From Synechococcus sp. BO 8801 (GTDB taxonomy: Bacteria > Cyanobacteriota > Cyanobacteriia > PCC-6307 > Cyanobiaceae): 58,040 bases of DNA. The stretch is taken from the NCBI RefSeq assembly GCF_002252675.1, contig NZ_NQKY01000019.1:1-58040 (forward strand), read 5' to 3'. Shown here piece by piece: positions 8,349 to 17,263 of the stretch. The number at the start of each line of letters is the position of its first letter. Positions within the stretch are counted from its first letter, which is position 1. The position numbers and the translations under genes were made by a program. The notes under the pieces are model-generated. The model was not told the DNA's origin. It worked only from the letters and a program-made list of their open reading frames with translations, and made no database searches.

Positions 8349-9944
8349 TCACGGCGCGGTCCGCCGCCGGGCACCGAAGCGTTCCACCAGCAACCCTTCG
8401 AGCACATCCGGGAGCTCGGAGAGGGGCACCGCCTTCTCGTGCAGCTCGGCCAGCTGCGGGTCCTGATCCAGGCGGCCCCCCAGGAAGATCTTCGCCGCCT
8501 CCACCATCTGGCCGTCCTGGCGGGCCTTGGCCCCCATCAGGCCGATCTGACCCATGTAGGGCTGGCCGCAGGCGTTGGGGCAGCCGGTCCAGTGGCTGCG
8601 CACGGCCTCGGGCAGCTCCAGCCGCCGCTCCAGTTCGTCGATCACCGCCTGGGCGGTGCGCTTGGTGGGGATCAGGGCAAAGCTGCAGTAGCGGCTGCCC
8701 GTGCAGCTCACCGCTTCGGCCTGCAGGGCGCCGGGCTCCAGGCGGAACCGTTCCAGCAGCGGTTCTGCCTCCAGCGCCGCGAGTTGGTCGGTGGGCACAT
8801 TGACGATCAGCACGTTCTGGGCCTCGGTGAGGCGCAGCTCACCGCTGCCGTAGGTGCGGGCCAGGCGGGCCAGCTCCAGCATGGAGGCGGCGTCGAGGCG
8901 CCCCATCGGCACATGCAGGCCTGCCCAGTGGAGGCCCGCCTGCTTCTGGGCCTGGAGTCCCAGCCCGTCGCGGGGGGGCCGCACCACCAGATGGCGGCCG
9001 TCGTGGGGCAGCGGAGCCGTCGCCGCCGATCCGGCCAGCTGCCGATAGGCCGCCACCACGGCATCGCGGTAGGCCTCCAGCCCCAGCCCATCGACCAGAT
9101 ACATCAGCCGGCTTTTGTTGCGCTGGGTCCGGTTGCCGTGGGCGTCGTAGTGCCGCAGCAGGGCCAGGGTGAAGTCGGGCAGCTGGTCGGGCCGCAGCCA
9201 CAGGCCGAGGGGAACCGCCAGTTCGTTGCGCTGGGCCGAGAAGAAGCCGCCCACCATCACCGTGAAGCCGAGCGGCCCGGCCGGCTCCTGGGGATGGGGT
9301 GCCGGCAGGAAAGCGAGGTCGTTGTGGAGCAGGAAGCTGTCGGGGGCGCCGCCGACGGCCACGTTGAACTTGCGCGGCAGGTTGCGGGGGCCGCCATCGG
9401 CCAGCAGCCGGGCCTGGATCGCGTCCACCAGCGGCCGGGTGTCGATCAGTTCCTCGGGATCGAGGCCGGCCAGGGGGTTGCCGGTGATGTTGCGGGGGTT
9501 GTCGTGGCCCGACTGGCGGCTGGTGAGGCCCACCCGCTCCATCGCCGCCAGCAGGGGCGCCATGTCCTCCAGCAACAGACCCCGCAGCTGCAGGTTCTGG
9601 CGGGTGGTGATGTCGGCGCTGCCGTGCTCGCCGCAGCGGTCGACGGCGTCGGCCAGCAGCTCCAGCTGTTCAGCACGGATGACGCCGTTGGGCAGCCGCA
9701 GCCGCACCATGAAGCGACCGGGGGTGACGGGACGGAAGAAGATCCCCAGCCACTTGAGGCGGATCGTCAGGGTGGCCTCGTCGAGGGACTCCCAGCCCGC
9801 CGCGGCCAGCTCCGCCAGCTGCGGGGCCAGGTCGAGGCCGCAGAGCTCCGCCTTGGCCCGTTCCACCTTGCTGAGGGCCTCCGGGGGCGGGGTGGACGTG
9901 TCGGTGGCGACGCTGGTATCGGTGCTGGTATCGGTGCTGTTCAT
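8349..9944 (-). CDS. nirA: Ferredoxin-nitrite reductase
   Basis: 531 residues from an ATG at 9944. It reduces nitrite to ammonium with six electrons from ferredoxin. The two-repeat sulfite/nitrite reductase fold is clear: an N-terminal ferredoxin-like half (IRLKWLGIFFRP...GRFMVRLRLPNG) and TTRQNLQLRG, the substrate-side motif. The siroheme/[4Fe-4S] ligands are C-x5-C in CTGSRYC and C-x3-C in GCPNACG. The linked narB, nrtABCD and siroheme chelatase genes favour nitrite over sulfite as substrate. The first 25 residues are Ser/Thr-rich and probably disordered. The leader holds a 20-bp palindrome (9959-9978). No clear NtcA box was found. Confidence 0.93.
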   Translation of the reverse strand: MNSTDTSTDTSVATDTSTPPPEALSKVERAKAELCGLDLAPQLAELAAAGWESLDEATLTIRLKWLGIFFRPVTPGRFMVRLRLPNGVIRAEQLELLADAVDRCGEHGSADITTRQNLQLRGLLLEDMAPLLAAMERVGLTSRQSGHDNPRNITGNPLAGLDPEELIDTRPLVDAIQARLLADGGPRNLPRKFNVAVGGAPDSFLLHNDLAFLPAPHPQEPAGPLGFTVMVGGFFSAQRNELAVPLGLWLRPDQLPDFTLALLRHYDAHGNRTQRNKSRLMYLVDGLGLEAYRDAVVAAYRQLAGSAATAPLPHDGRHLVVRPPRDGLGLQAQKQAGLHWAGLHVPMGRLDAASMLELARLARTYGSGELRLTEAQNVLIVNVPTDQLAALEAEPLLERFRLEPGALQAEAVSCTGSRYCSFALIPTKRTAQAVIDELERRLELPEAVRSHWTGCPNACGQPYMGQIGLMGAKARQDGQMVEAAKIFLGGRLDQDPQLAELHEKAVPLSELPDVLEGLLVERFGARRRTAP

Positions 9945-9958
9945 GCGAAAACGGCGGT

Positions 9959-9978
9959 CCGCATGGCCAGCCATGCGG
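9959..9978. promoter_or_regulatory. 20-bp palindrome in the nirA leader
   Basis: Nine-base arms CCGCATGGC and GCCATGCGG surround a two-base centre, 15-34 bp upstream of the nirA start codon. The position fits an operator or an mRNA hairpin close to the ribosome-binding region. Further inverted repeats follow upstream (CCTGCC-A-GGCAGG at 9985-9997). It has no resemblance to the NtcA consensus. The function is unproven, and GC-rich DNA makes palindromes more likely by chance. Confidence 0.35.
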
Positions 9979-10195
9979 CGGATTCCTGCCAGGCAGGTGG
10001 GCGGAAGCTGAGCCCCGGGCTGCCTCGGGGTTGCTTCGGGTGAGGGCGTCTCGAGCCGGTCCGGCGAGACGGGATTCCGGGACGCCGATGAGAGCTGCGT
10101 CGTCCGGAAGGATCGTTGTGTCGGGGAGCGCCGGGGAAAGCTGCGCGAACCCACCGATCAGGAGGCTTTAGTTTCCGGCATGGAACCGTCCACCC

Positions 10196-11344
10196 ATGTC
10201 GTCACTGTTACCAGAACCGGCTGGTCCGGAACCTGAGGCCTCCCTGCCGGGGATGGCGCCGCCGCGGAACGGTGCCGTGGATCGGCGTCTGGTGCGCCTC
10301 CAGGCGCTCGGCCCCGAGCGGGCCCGGTTCCGCGAGCTGATCGGCAAGGTGGGCAGCGGCGAGCACACCAGCACCGGTCTGGATCGCCAGGAGGCGGCCG
10401 AGGCCATGGACCTGATGCTCCAGGGGCTGGTCGACGGCGCCCAGATGGGGGCCTTCCTGATCGCCCACCGGATCCGCCGCCCCCACCCCACCGAACTCGC
10501 CGGCATGCTCGACAGCTACCGGCGCTGCGGGCCGGTGCTGGAAACCCCCGGCCGGCGGCCGCTCTGCTTCGGGGTGCCCTACGACGGCCGCAGCCGCACC
10601 GCCCCCCTGCTGCCCCTGGTGGCCCTGGTGCTGGCCAGCGACGCGGTGCCGGTGGTGCTGCACGGCGGCGATCCGATGCCGGTGAAGTTCGGCGTCACCC
10701 TGGCGGAACTGTTCGAGGCGATCGGCATCCCTTCCACCGGCCTGTCGCTCGCAGCGGTGCAGCGGCGCCTTGATCGCCACGGCCTGGCCCTCACCCACCA
10801 GCCCGACCATTTCGTCTGGGCGGAGCGGCTGGTGCCGGTGCGGGACGCCATCGGCAAACGGCCGCCGGTGGCGAGCCTGGAACTGCTCTGGACGCCGCAC
10901 CGGGGGGAGCACCTGCTGGTCAGCGGCTTCGTCCATCCCCCCACCGAGACCCGCGCCTGGCAGGCCCTGCAGGACTGCGGCGAGACCGACCTGCTGACGG
11001 TGAAGGGGCTGGAGGGCTCCACCGACCTGCCCACCTCCCGCGCCGGCATCACCGCCCGGGTGCGCCACGGAACCACCGAGCGGATCCTGCTCCACCCCCG
11101 CGACCACGGCATCACCAGCGCGGAGGTGCCGTGGCAGGGCCTGGAAGCCTGGCGGACCGAGGCCCTGGCGGCCCTCTGCGGCGAAGGGGCCCTGGTGCCG
11201 GCGCTGCGCTGGAACGTGGCGGCCTACCTCTGGTTCGCCGGCCGCTTCGAACGGCTCGAGGACGCCCTCGCCCAGGCGACGGCCCTGCTCGTGGCCCGCA
11301 GCGGCGAGCGGCTGCGCCGCCAGCTGGCCGCGCCGGAAGGCTGA
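10196..11344 (+). CDS. TrpD2/YbiB-like protein (anthranilate phosphoribosyltransferase family), copy 2
   Basis: 382 residues from an ATG at 10196. It is clearly paralogous to the gene at 372 along its whole length, sharing FGVPYDGRSRTAPLLPLVAL, HGGDPMPVKFG and LLVSGFVHPPTE. Like copy 1 it lacks the GTGGD PRPP loop of true TrpD, so tryptophan synthesis is unlikely. It is divergent from nirA (about 250 bp shared upstream region) and about 200 bp upstream of nrtA in the same direction. The role is unknown; the fixed place in a nitrate cluster suggests nitrogen-linked expression. Confidence 0.85.
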   Translation: MSSLLPEPAGPEPEASLPGMAPPRNGAVDRRLVRLQALGPERARFRELIGKVGSGEHTSTGLDRQEAAEAMDLMLQGLVDGAQMGAFLIAHRIRRPHPTELAGMLDSYRRCGPVLETPGRRPLCFGVPYDGRSRTAPLLPLVALVLASDAVPVVLHGGDPMPVKFGVTLAELFEAIGIPSTGLSLAAVQRRLDRHGLALTHQPDHFVWAERLVPVRDAIGKRPPVASLELLWTPHRGEHLLVSGFVHPPTETRAWQALQDCGETDLLTVKGLEGSTDLPTSRAGITARVRHGTTERILLHPRDHGITSAEVPWQGLEAWRTEALAALCGEGALVPALRWNVAAYLWFAGRFERLEDALAQATALLVARSGERLRRQLAAPEG

Positions 11345-11550
11345 GCCGACCGCTCGAAAATCCGAATCGGTAACCGTCGCGACCCTGGCAAGGGCTGTCG
11401 CCGTGGTCTCTTGATGCGTGTCTGGTCAGCATGCGCGCCAGCCAACCCAATCTTCGCCAGCACGGTGCGCTTCGTTGTGGAGCCCGTCCTGAGAACCCAT
11501 GCACCTGCTGGTGCGTCCCTCCGGTCCCCCCTGGCTCCCCCTCCGGCTCC

Positions 11551-12864
11551 ATGTCGAATCTTTCCCGTCGCAAGTTTCTGATCACCGCCGCCGGCACCAC
11601 GGCCGGTGCCATCTGGCTGAGTGCCTGTGGCGGCACCAAGGAAGCGGCCGCCCCCACCCCGGCCCCGGCCGGAGGTGGCGCCGATGCGCCTGAAGTTCCC
11701 GGGGTGACTCTCGGCTTCATCGCCCTCACCGATGCCGCCCCGCTGATCATCGCCAAGGAGAAGGGCTTCTTCGCCAAGCACGGCATGCCCGATGTGAAGG
11801 TGATGAAGCAGACCTCCTGGGCCGTCACCCGCGACAACCTGGAACTGGGCGGCGGCGGCGGCGGCATTGATGGCGCCCACATCCTCACGCCGATGCCCCT
11901 GCTGCTGGCGGCGGGCAAGATCACCAAGAGCCAGCAGCCGCTGCCGATGGCCACCCTGGCCCGGCTGAATACACAGGGCCAGGGAATCTCGGTCTCGAAG
12001 GATTTCCTGGCCAACAAGCTCACCATCGACAACAAGGCCGGCCTCGCCGACGCCGTGGCGTCCACGGCCAAGACCGGCAGGAAGTTCAAGGCGGCCGTCA
12101 CCTTCCCCGGCGGCACCCACGACCTCTGGATGCGCTACTGGCTTTCGGCGAACGGCATCGACCCCAACAAGGACGCCGACCTGGTGGTGGTCCCCCCGCC
12201 CCAGATGGTGGCGAACATGCAGACCGGCACCATGGACACCTTCTGCGTCGGCGAGCCCTGGAACCAGCGCCTGGTCAACAAGAAGCTCGGCTACACCGCC
12301 GCCGTCACCGGTGAACTCTGGAAGTTCCACCCCGAGAAATCCTTCTCGATGCGTGCCGACTGGGTAGAGAAGAACCCCAAGGCCACCCAGGCCCTGCTGA
12401 AGGCGGTCCTGGAAGCCCAGATGTGGTGCGAAGACCCCGCCAACCTCGACGAGCTCTGCGAGATCACCTCGAAGGACAAGTACTTCAAGGCCTCGGTGGC
12501 CGACATCAAGCCACGGCTGGCCGGCAACTTCGACTACGGCGACGGCCGCGTCGTGACCGACAGCCCGTATCGCATGCGCTTCTGGAGCGAGAACGCCTCC
12601 TTCCCGTTCAAGAGCCACGACCAGTGGTTCGTCGTTGAAGACATGCGCTGGGGCTATCTCCCCGCCAGCACTGACATCGACGCCCTTGTGAACCAGGTGA
12701 ACCGGGCCGATCTCTGGAAGGAGGCGGCCAAGGCGATCGGGCAGGAGAAGGCGATTCCCGCCAGTGATTCCCGCGGCAAGGAAACCTTCTTCGACGGTGT
12801 CGTCTTCGATCCGGAGAATCCGAAGGCCTACCTGGACGCCCTCAAGATCAAGGCCATGTCCTGA
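11551..12864 (+). CDS. nrtA: Nitrate/nitrite-binding lipoprotein of ABC transporter
   Basis: 437 residues. The start at 11551 is chosen because it gives a twin-arginine-type signal (SRRKFL, residues 5-10) followed by a hydrophobic stretch and the lipobox LSAC with Cys26, as in cyanobacterial NrtA. The mature part begins with the NrtA/CmpA core GVTLGFIALTDAAPLIIAKEKGFF. GAHILTPMPLLLAAG and PPPQMVANMQTGTMDTFCVGEPWN follow, both typical of the NrtA/SsuA-like nitrate-bicarbonate family. It captures nitrate and nitrite in the periplasm for NrtBCD. CmpA (bicarbonate) is the main alternative, but the linked narB and nirA support nitrate. Confidence 0.93.
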   Translation: MSNLSRRKFLITAAGTTAGAIWLSACGGTKEAAAPTPAPAGGGADAPEVPGVTLGFIALTDAAPLIIAKEKGFFAKHGMPDVKVMKQTSWAVTRDNLELGGGGGGIDGAHILTPMPLLLAAGKITKSQQPLPMATLARLNTQGQGISVSKDFLANKLTIDNKAGLADAVASTAKTGRKFKAAVTFPGGTHDLWMRYWLSANGIDPNKDADLVVVPPPQMVANMQTGTMDTFCVGEPWNQRLVNKKLGYTAAVTGELWKFHPEKSFSMRADWVEKNPKATQALLKAVLEAQMWCEDPANLDELCEITSKDKYFKASVADIKPRLAGNFDYGDGRVVTDSPYRMRFWSENASFPFKSHDQWFVVEDMRWGYLPASTDIDALVNQVNRADLWKEAAKAIGQEKAIPASDSRGKETFFDGVVFDPENPKAYLDALKIKAMS

Positions 12865-12916
12865 CACGGAAGACGCCCCTTCCCTTGTTCCTCCAGCCCG
12901 TTCCCACCCTTCCCCC

Positions 12917-13750
12917 ATGGCCCTCAGCGCAGCAGCACCCCACAACCGGTCCAGAAGGATCACGCCGATCTGGGTCTCCTGGGTGTCCCCCTATGTGATC
13001 TGCATCGGCGCCTTTCTGGTGGTGTGGCAGCTGGTGTCCCTGATCCTGGGGGTTGCCCGCCTGCCAGGGCCCATCAATGTCGTCGCCGACACCTGGGACC
13101 CTTACATCATCCATCCCTTCTTCGATGATGGCGGCACCAGCAAGGGCCTGGCCTGGCAGATCCTGATCTCGCTGCAGCGGGTGGCCATGGGCTATGGGCT
13201 GGCCGCCGTGGTGGGGATCACCATCGGCGGCCTGCTGGGGATGAGCCGCTTCCTCGGCAAGGGCTTTGATCCCGTGATCCAGGTGCTGCGCACCGTGCCG
13301 CCCCTGGCTTGGTTCCCGATCGCCCTCATGGTGTTTCAGGACTCCGCCGTCTCGGCCGTGTTCGTCATCTTCATCACGGCGATCTGGCCCATCATCATCA
13401 ACACGGCCGTGGGCATTCGTCAGATTCCCGAGGACTACATCAACGTGGCCCGGGTGCTGAAGCTGCGAAAAAGCGCCTACATCAAAGACATCGTCATCCC
13501 GGCGACGGTGCCCTTCGTGTTCGCGGGACTGCGGATCGCCGTGGGACTGGCCTGGCTGGCGATCGTGGCCGCCGAGATGCTCAAGGCCGATGGCGGCATT
13601 GGCTATTTCATCTGGGATGCCTACAACTCTGGGGGCGATGGCAGCTCCAGCGAGATTGTGCTGGCCATCATCTATGTGGGCATCGTCGGTCTGCTGCTCG
13701 ATCGCCTGGTGGCCTTCGTCGGCCGCAAGCTCAGCAAGGGAGCCGCCTGA
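12917..13750 (+). CDS. nrtB: Nitrate ABC transporter permease
   Basis: 277 residues from an ATG at 12917. It is an inner-membrane permease with about six hydrophobic spans. The binding-protein-dependent transport motif lies in YINVARVLKLRKSAYIKDIVIPATVPFVFAGLRIA (about residues 175-209), which contacts the ATPases. It lies 52 bp after nrtA and two bases before nrtC, clearly one operon. The length and the extended loop after TM1 (VVADTWDPYIIHPFFDDGG) match NrtB/CmpB. Confidence 0.93.
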   Translation: MALSAAAPHNRSRRITPIWVSWVSPYVICIGAFLVVWQLVSLILGVARLPGPINVVADTWDPYIIHPFFDDGGTSKGLAWQILISLQRVAMGYGLAAVVGITIGGLLGMSRFLGKGFDPVIQVLRTVPPLAWFPIALMVFQDSAVSAVFVIFITAIWPIIINTAVGIRQIPEDYINVARVLKLRKSAYIKDIVIPATVPFVFAGLRIAVGLAWLAIVAAEMLKADGGIGYFIWDAYNSGGDGSSSEIVLAIIYVGIVGLLLDRLVAFVGRKLSKGAA

Positions 13751-13752
13751 CC

Positions 13753-15789
13753 ATGGCCGCCCTGTTCACCGTCGACCACGTCACCCAGGCCTTCCCCCTG
13801 CCCGGCGGGGGTGAATACGTGGCCCTGAGGGACATCTTTCTCGATATCGCCGAAGGCGAATTCATCTCCCTCGTCGGCCACTCCGGCTGCGGCAAGTCCA
13901 CCCTGCTGAACCTCCTGGCCGGCCTCACCAGCGCCACCCAGGGCGGCATCCTGATGAACGGCCGGCAGGTCACCGATCCAGGCCCGGATCGGATGGTGGT
14001 ATTCCAGAACTACTCGCTGCTCCCCTGGCTCACGGTGCGCCAGAACATCGCCCTGGGCGTCGACAACGTGATCGCCGCCAGCGACCGCCGGGAGCGGGAG
14101 GCGATCATCGAGCACCACATCCAGCTGGTGGGCCTGAAGGCCGCCGCCGACAAGTACCCCCGGGAGATCTCCGGCGGCATGAAGCAGCGGGTCGCCATCG
14201 CCCGCGCCCTGGCCCTGCGGCCGAAGCTGCTGCTCCTCGATGAGCCCTTCGGCGCCCTCGACGCCCTCACCCGGGGCAACCTGCAGGAGCAGCTGATGCG
14301 GATCTGCCAGGAGGCGAAGGTCACCGCCCTGATGGTCACCCACGACGTCGACGAAGCCCTGCTGCTCTCCGACCGGGTGGTGCTGATGACCAACGGCCCC
14401 GAGGCCCACATCGACCAGGTTCTCGAGGTGCCCCTGCCCCGGCCCCGCACCCAGCTGGGCACGGTGGAGCACCCCCGCTACTACGGGCTGCGCGCCGAGA
14501 TCGTCAACTTTCTGACGGACCAGCGCCGGGCCCGGCAGCAGCGGCTCAAGCCCGCCGAGCCGGTCGCCGCCGACGGCCTCGAGAAGGTGAACCTGGAGCT
14601 GGGCTTCATTCCCCTGACCGACTGCCTGCCGCTGGTGGTGGCCCAGGAGAAGGGCTTCTTCGCCAGACACGGCCTCACCCAGGTGCGGCTGCGGCGCGAG
14701 AGCAACTGGAAAACCCTCGAGACCCACGTGCGCCAGGGCGTGCTCGACGGGGCGCTGATGGTGGCGGGGATGCCGATCGCCATGACCCTCGGCTGCGGCG
14801 GCCAGCCGCCCCTGGCGATGGTGAGTGCCCTCACCCTCAGCTGCAACGGCAATGCCATCACCCTGCACCGCCGCTTCCACGAGGCCGGGGTGAACACCCT
14901 GGCCGACTTCAAGGACTGGATCGCCGCCCACCCGGAGTCCAGGCCGGTGCTTGCCGTGGTGCATCCGGCCTCGATGCACAACCTGATGCTGCGGGCCTGG
15001 CTGGCCTCGGCGGGGATCCACCCCGAGCGCGACGTGGAACTGCTGGTGATCCCGCCGCCCCAGATGGTGGCGGCCCTCAAGGCGGGCACCATCGACGGCT
15101 ACTGCGTCGGCGAACCCTGGAACTCCCGCGCCGTCCTGGAGGGTCTCGGCACGGTGATCGCCACCGATGTGGAGCTCTGGAACGGCCACGGCGAGAAGGT
15201 GCTGGGGGTGAAGGAGGCCTGGGCGACCGCCTACCCCCGCACCCACCGGGCCCTGGTGCAGGCGCTGCTGGAGGCCTGCCGCTACTGCGAAGACCCTGCC
15301 CACCGCGAGGAGCTGGCCGAGCTGCTCTCCCAGGGTCCGTACGTGGGCACCGATGTGGCGACGATCCGGCCGGGTCTCGTCGATGCCTACGACCGCGGCA
15401 CCGGCCCCCCCACCGCCATGCCCTCCTTCAACCGCTTCTTCGGCCCCGAGGTCAACGAGCCCAACCCGGCGGAGGCGGTCTGGATCCTGAGCCAGCTGGG
15501 CCGCTGGGGCCTGACCAGCTTCCCCAGCAACTGGCAGGAGGTGGCCGAGCGCGTGCAGGATCGGGCCCTGTTCCGGAGCGCGGCCGCCGCCCTGGGGCTG
15601 CCGGCCGCGGAGCGCCCCCCGTCAGCGGTGGCGGCGGCGTTCGAAAGCGATCGCCTCGACCCGCTCGATCCCCTCAGCTACCTCGACCGCCTGCCCATCA
15701 AGGGCCAGGTGACCGTGGCCCCGGCACCCCTGCCACCGCCGCCCGCCCGGAGTGCGGACGCCCCGGTGCCCGCCCCGGCCGGCCGCTGA
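13753..15789 (+). CDS. nrtC: Nitrate ABC transporter ATPase with C-terminal NrtA-like regulatory domain
   Basis: 678 residues. Residues 1 to about 255 form an ABC ATPase: Walker A GHSGCGKST (42-50), signature SGGMKQRVAIARAL, Walker B LLLLDEPFGALD and the H-loop His in VTHDVDEALL. From about residue 280 a second domain resembles NrtA itself (LGFIPLTDCLPLVVAQEKGFF; PPPQMVAALKAGTIDGYCVGEPWN). In characterised cyanobacteria this NrtC tail mediates ammonium-responsive inhibition of nitrate uptake. The start at 13753 follows nrtB by two bases. Confidence 0.94.
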   Translation: MAALFTVDHVTQAFPLPGGGEYVALRDIFLDIAEGEFISLVGHSGCGKSTLLNLLAGLTSATQGGILMNGRQVTDPGPDRMVVFQNYSLLPWLTVRQNIALGVDNVIAASDRREREAIIEHHIQLVGLKAAADKYPREISGGMKQRVAIARALALRPKLLLLDEPFGALDALTRGNLQEQLMRICQEAKVTALMVTHDVDEALLLSDRVVLMTNGPEAHIDQVLEVPLPRPRTQLGTVEHPRYYGLRAEIVNFLTDQRRARQQRLKPAEPVAADGLEKVNLELGFIPLTDCLPLVVAQEKGFFARHGLTQVRLRRESNWKTLETHVRQGVLDGALMVAGMPIAMTLGCGGQPPLAMVSALTLSCNGNAITLHRRFHEAGVNTLADFKDWIAAHPESRPVLAVVHPASMHNLMLRAWLASAGIHPERDVELLVIPPPQMVAALKAGTIDGYCVGEPWNSRAVLEGLGTVIATDVELWNGHGEKVLGVKEAWATAYPRTHRALVQALLEACRYCEDPAHREELAELLSQGPYVGTDVATIRPGLVDAYDRGTGPPTAMPSFNRFFGPEVNEPNPAEAVWILSQLGRWGLTSFPSNWQEVAERVQDRALFRSAAAALGLPAAERPPSAVAAAFESDRLDPLDPLSYLDRLPIKGQVTVAPAPLPPPPARSADAPVPAPAGR

Positions 15790-15827
15790 CCCCACGCCCT
15801 CCCCTCCCTTTCCGCTCCTTCGCCCAG

Positions 15828-16661
15828 ATGCAGACCCTGACGACGCCCCAACCCACCACCACCGGCGCCGCCGAACCGTTCCTGGTGATCGACGGGGTCA
15901 GCAAGGTGTACCCCACCCCCAACGGGCCCTACACCGTGCTGGACAACATCAGCCTGGAGGTGACCGAAGGGGAGTTCATCTGCGTCATCGGCCATTCCGG
16001 ATGCGGCAAATCCACCCTGCTGGATCTGGTCTCCGGCTTCGGCCAGCCCACCAGCGGCGAGGTGCGACTGGAGTCGGTGCCGATACGGGAACCGGGACCG
16101 GACCGGATGGTGGTGTTCCAGAACTATTCGCTGCTGCCCTGGATGTCGGCCGCCGAGAACGTGGCCCTGGCGGTGAACAACGTGTTCCCCCACCTCAAAC
16201 GCAACGGCGACGCCAGCCGGATCGTGGAGAGCCACCTGGCCATGGTGGGGCTGAGTGAGGCCGCCGACAAGAAGCCGGGCAGCCTCTCAGGAGGGATGAA
16301 GCAGCGGGTCTCGATCGCCCGGGCCCTGGCTTTGCAGCCCAAGGTGCTGATCCTCGATGAACCCTTCGGCGCCCTCGATCCGATCACCAAGGAGGAGCTG
16401 CAGGAGGAGCTGCTGAAGATCTGGCAGGAGCACCGGGTGACCGTGCTGATGATCACCCACTCCATCGATGAGGCCCTGTTCCTCGCCGACCGGGTGGTGA
16501 TGATGACCAACGGCCCGGCGGCGACGATCGGCGAGATCCTCGAACTGCCCTTCCCCCGTCCCCGCCAGCGGGCCCAGCTGATGGAGATGCCGGAGTACTA
16601 CGACTACCGGAACCACGCCCTGGACTTCCTCTACCGCCGTTTCGCCCACGACGACCAGTGA
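15828..16661 (+). CDS. nrtD: Nitrate ABC transporter ATPase
   Basis: 277 residues. It is a single ABC ATPase with Walker A GHSGCGKST (55-63), signature SGGMKQRVSIARAL, Walker B VLILDEPFGALD and switch His in ITHSIDEALFLAD. It pairs with NrtC to energise NrtB. It is 38 bp downstream of nrtC, and its TGA overlaps the GTG start of the CRP-family regulator (GTGA, 16658-16661), so regulator synthesis is probably coupled to transporter synthesis. Confidence 0.94.
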   Translation: MQTLTTPQPTTTGAAEPFLVIDGVSKVYPTPNGPYTVLDNISLEVTEGEFICVIGHSGCGKSTLLDLVSGFGQPTSGEVRLESVPIREPGPDRMVVFQNYSLLPWMSAAENVALAVNNVFPHLKRNGDASRIVESHLAMVGLSEAADKKPGSLSGGMKQRVSIARALALQPKVLILDEPFGALDPITKEELQEELLKIWQEHRVTVLMITHSIDEALFLADRVVMMTNGPAATIGEILELPFPRPRQRAQLMEMPEYYDYRNHALDFLYRRFAHDDQ

Positions 16662-17263
16662 GGCCGCCACACCCTGAAGGGGTCACGATCGCCGAAGGCC
16701 ACACCCTGTTGCTGGAACCTGACTGTCAGGATGGCGTGCGCTGCTTCCTGATCGAACGGGGGCTGCTGAAGGTGTCGTTGTCCTCCACCGACAGCCAGCC
16801 CATCACCCTGGGATTTCTCCAGGCCGGCGACCAGCTGCCGCTGGAGTTTCAGCGACGGGCCACCATGCACCTGGAGGCCATCACCCCGGTGCACCTGAGC
16901 GAATGCGGCGTGGAAGCCCCCCAGCCCGGGCAGCACAGCCTCAATGACTGGGCCGTGGATCTGCTGCTGATCCGCCGGCTCACCACGGCCGAGCAACGGC
17001 TCACGGCCCTGCTGCGGCTGCTGGCCGAACGCATCGGCCGGCGTCAGAAGGACTGGTACGTGCTGCCGCTCCAACTCACCCACGCCCAGATCGCCGATCT
17101 GATCGGCCACACGCGGGTGACGGTGACCCAGCAGTTTTCCCTTCTCCGCCGCGCCCGGCTGATCGAAACCTGCCGTGGCCCGGCCGGTGACCTGCGGTTG
17201 GCGCCCGGGCTGGTGGAGCCGCTGGTCGCCGGCTCAGGGGCTGGCTGGGGGCCGATCGGCTGA
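16658..17263 (+). CDS. CRP/FNR-family regulator, NtcA-like, coupled to nrtD
   Basis: 201 residues from a GTG at 16658, inside the nrtD stop (GTGA). Residues 5 to about 95 are a degenerate cyclic-nucleotide-type beta roll. A dimerisation helix with TTAEQRLTALLRLLAERIG follows, then a winged-helix domain with LTHAQIADLIGHTRVTVTQQFSLLRRARLIE (about 143-173). The recognition helix TRVTVT matches the one I know from NtcA, so binding to GTAN8TAC-like sites is plausible. The protein is shorter than NtcA and lacks an obvious cAMP pocket. The 3' end overlaps narB (convergent) by 30 bp. I infer a cluster-specific nitrogen regulator. Confidence 0.8.
   Translation: MRPPHPEGVTIAEGHTLLLEPDCQDGVRCFLIERGLLKVSLSSTDSQPITLGFLQAGDQLPLEFQRRATMHLEAITPVHLSECGVEAPQPGQHSLNDWAVDLLLIRRLTTAEQRLTALLRLLAERIGRRQKDWYVLPLQLTHAQIADLIGHTRVTVTQQFSLLRRARLIETCRGPAGDLRLAPGLVEPLVAGSGAGWGPIG

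Noticed and set aside
11370..11383. NtcA-like box GTA-N8-GAC upstream of nrtA
   Set aside because: One half-site base is wrong and no TAN3T -10 element lies about 22 bases downstream; chance match cannot be excluded.
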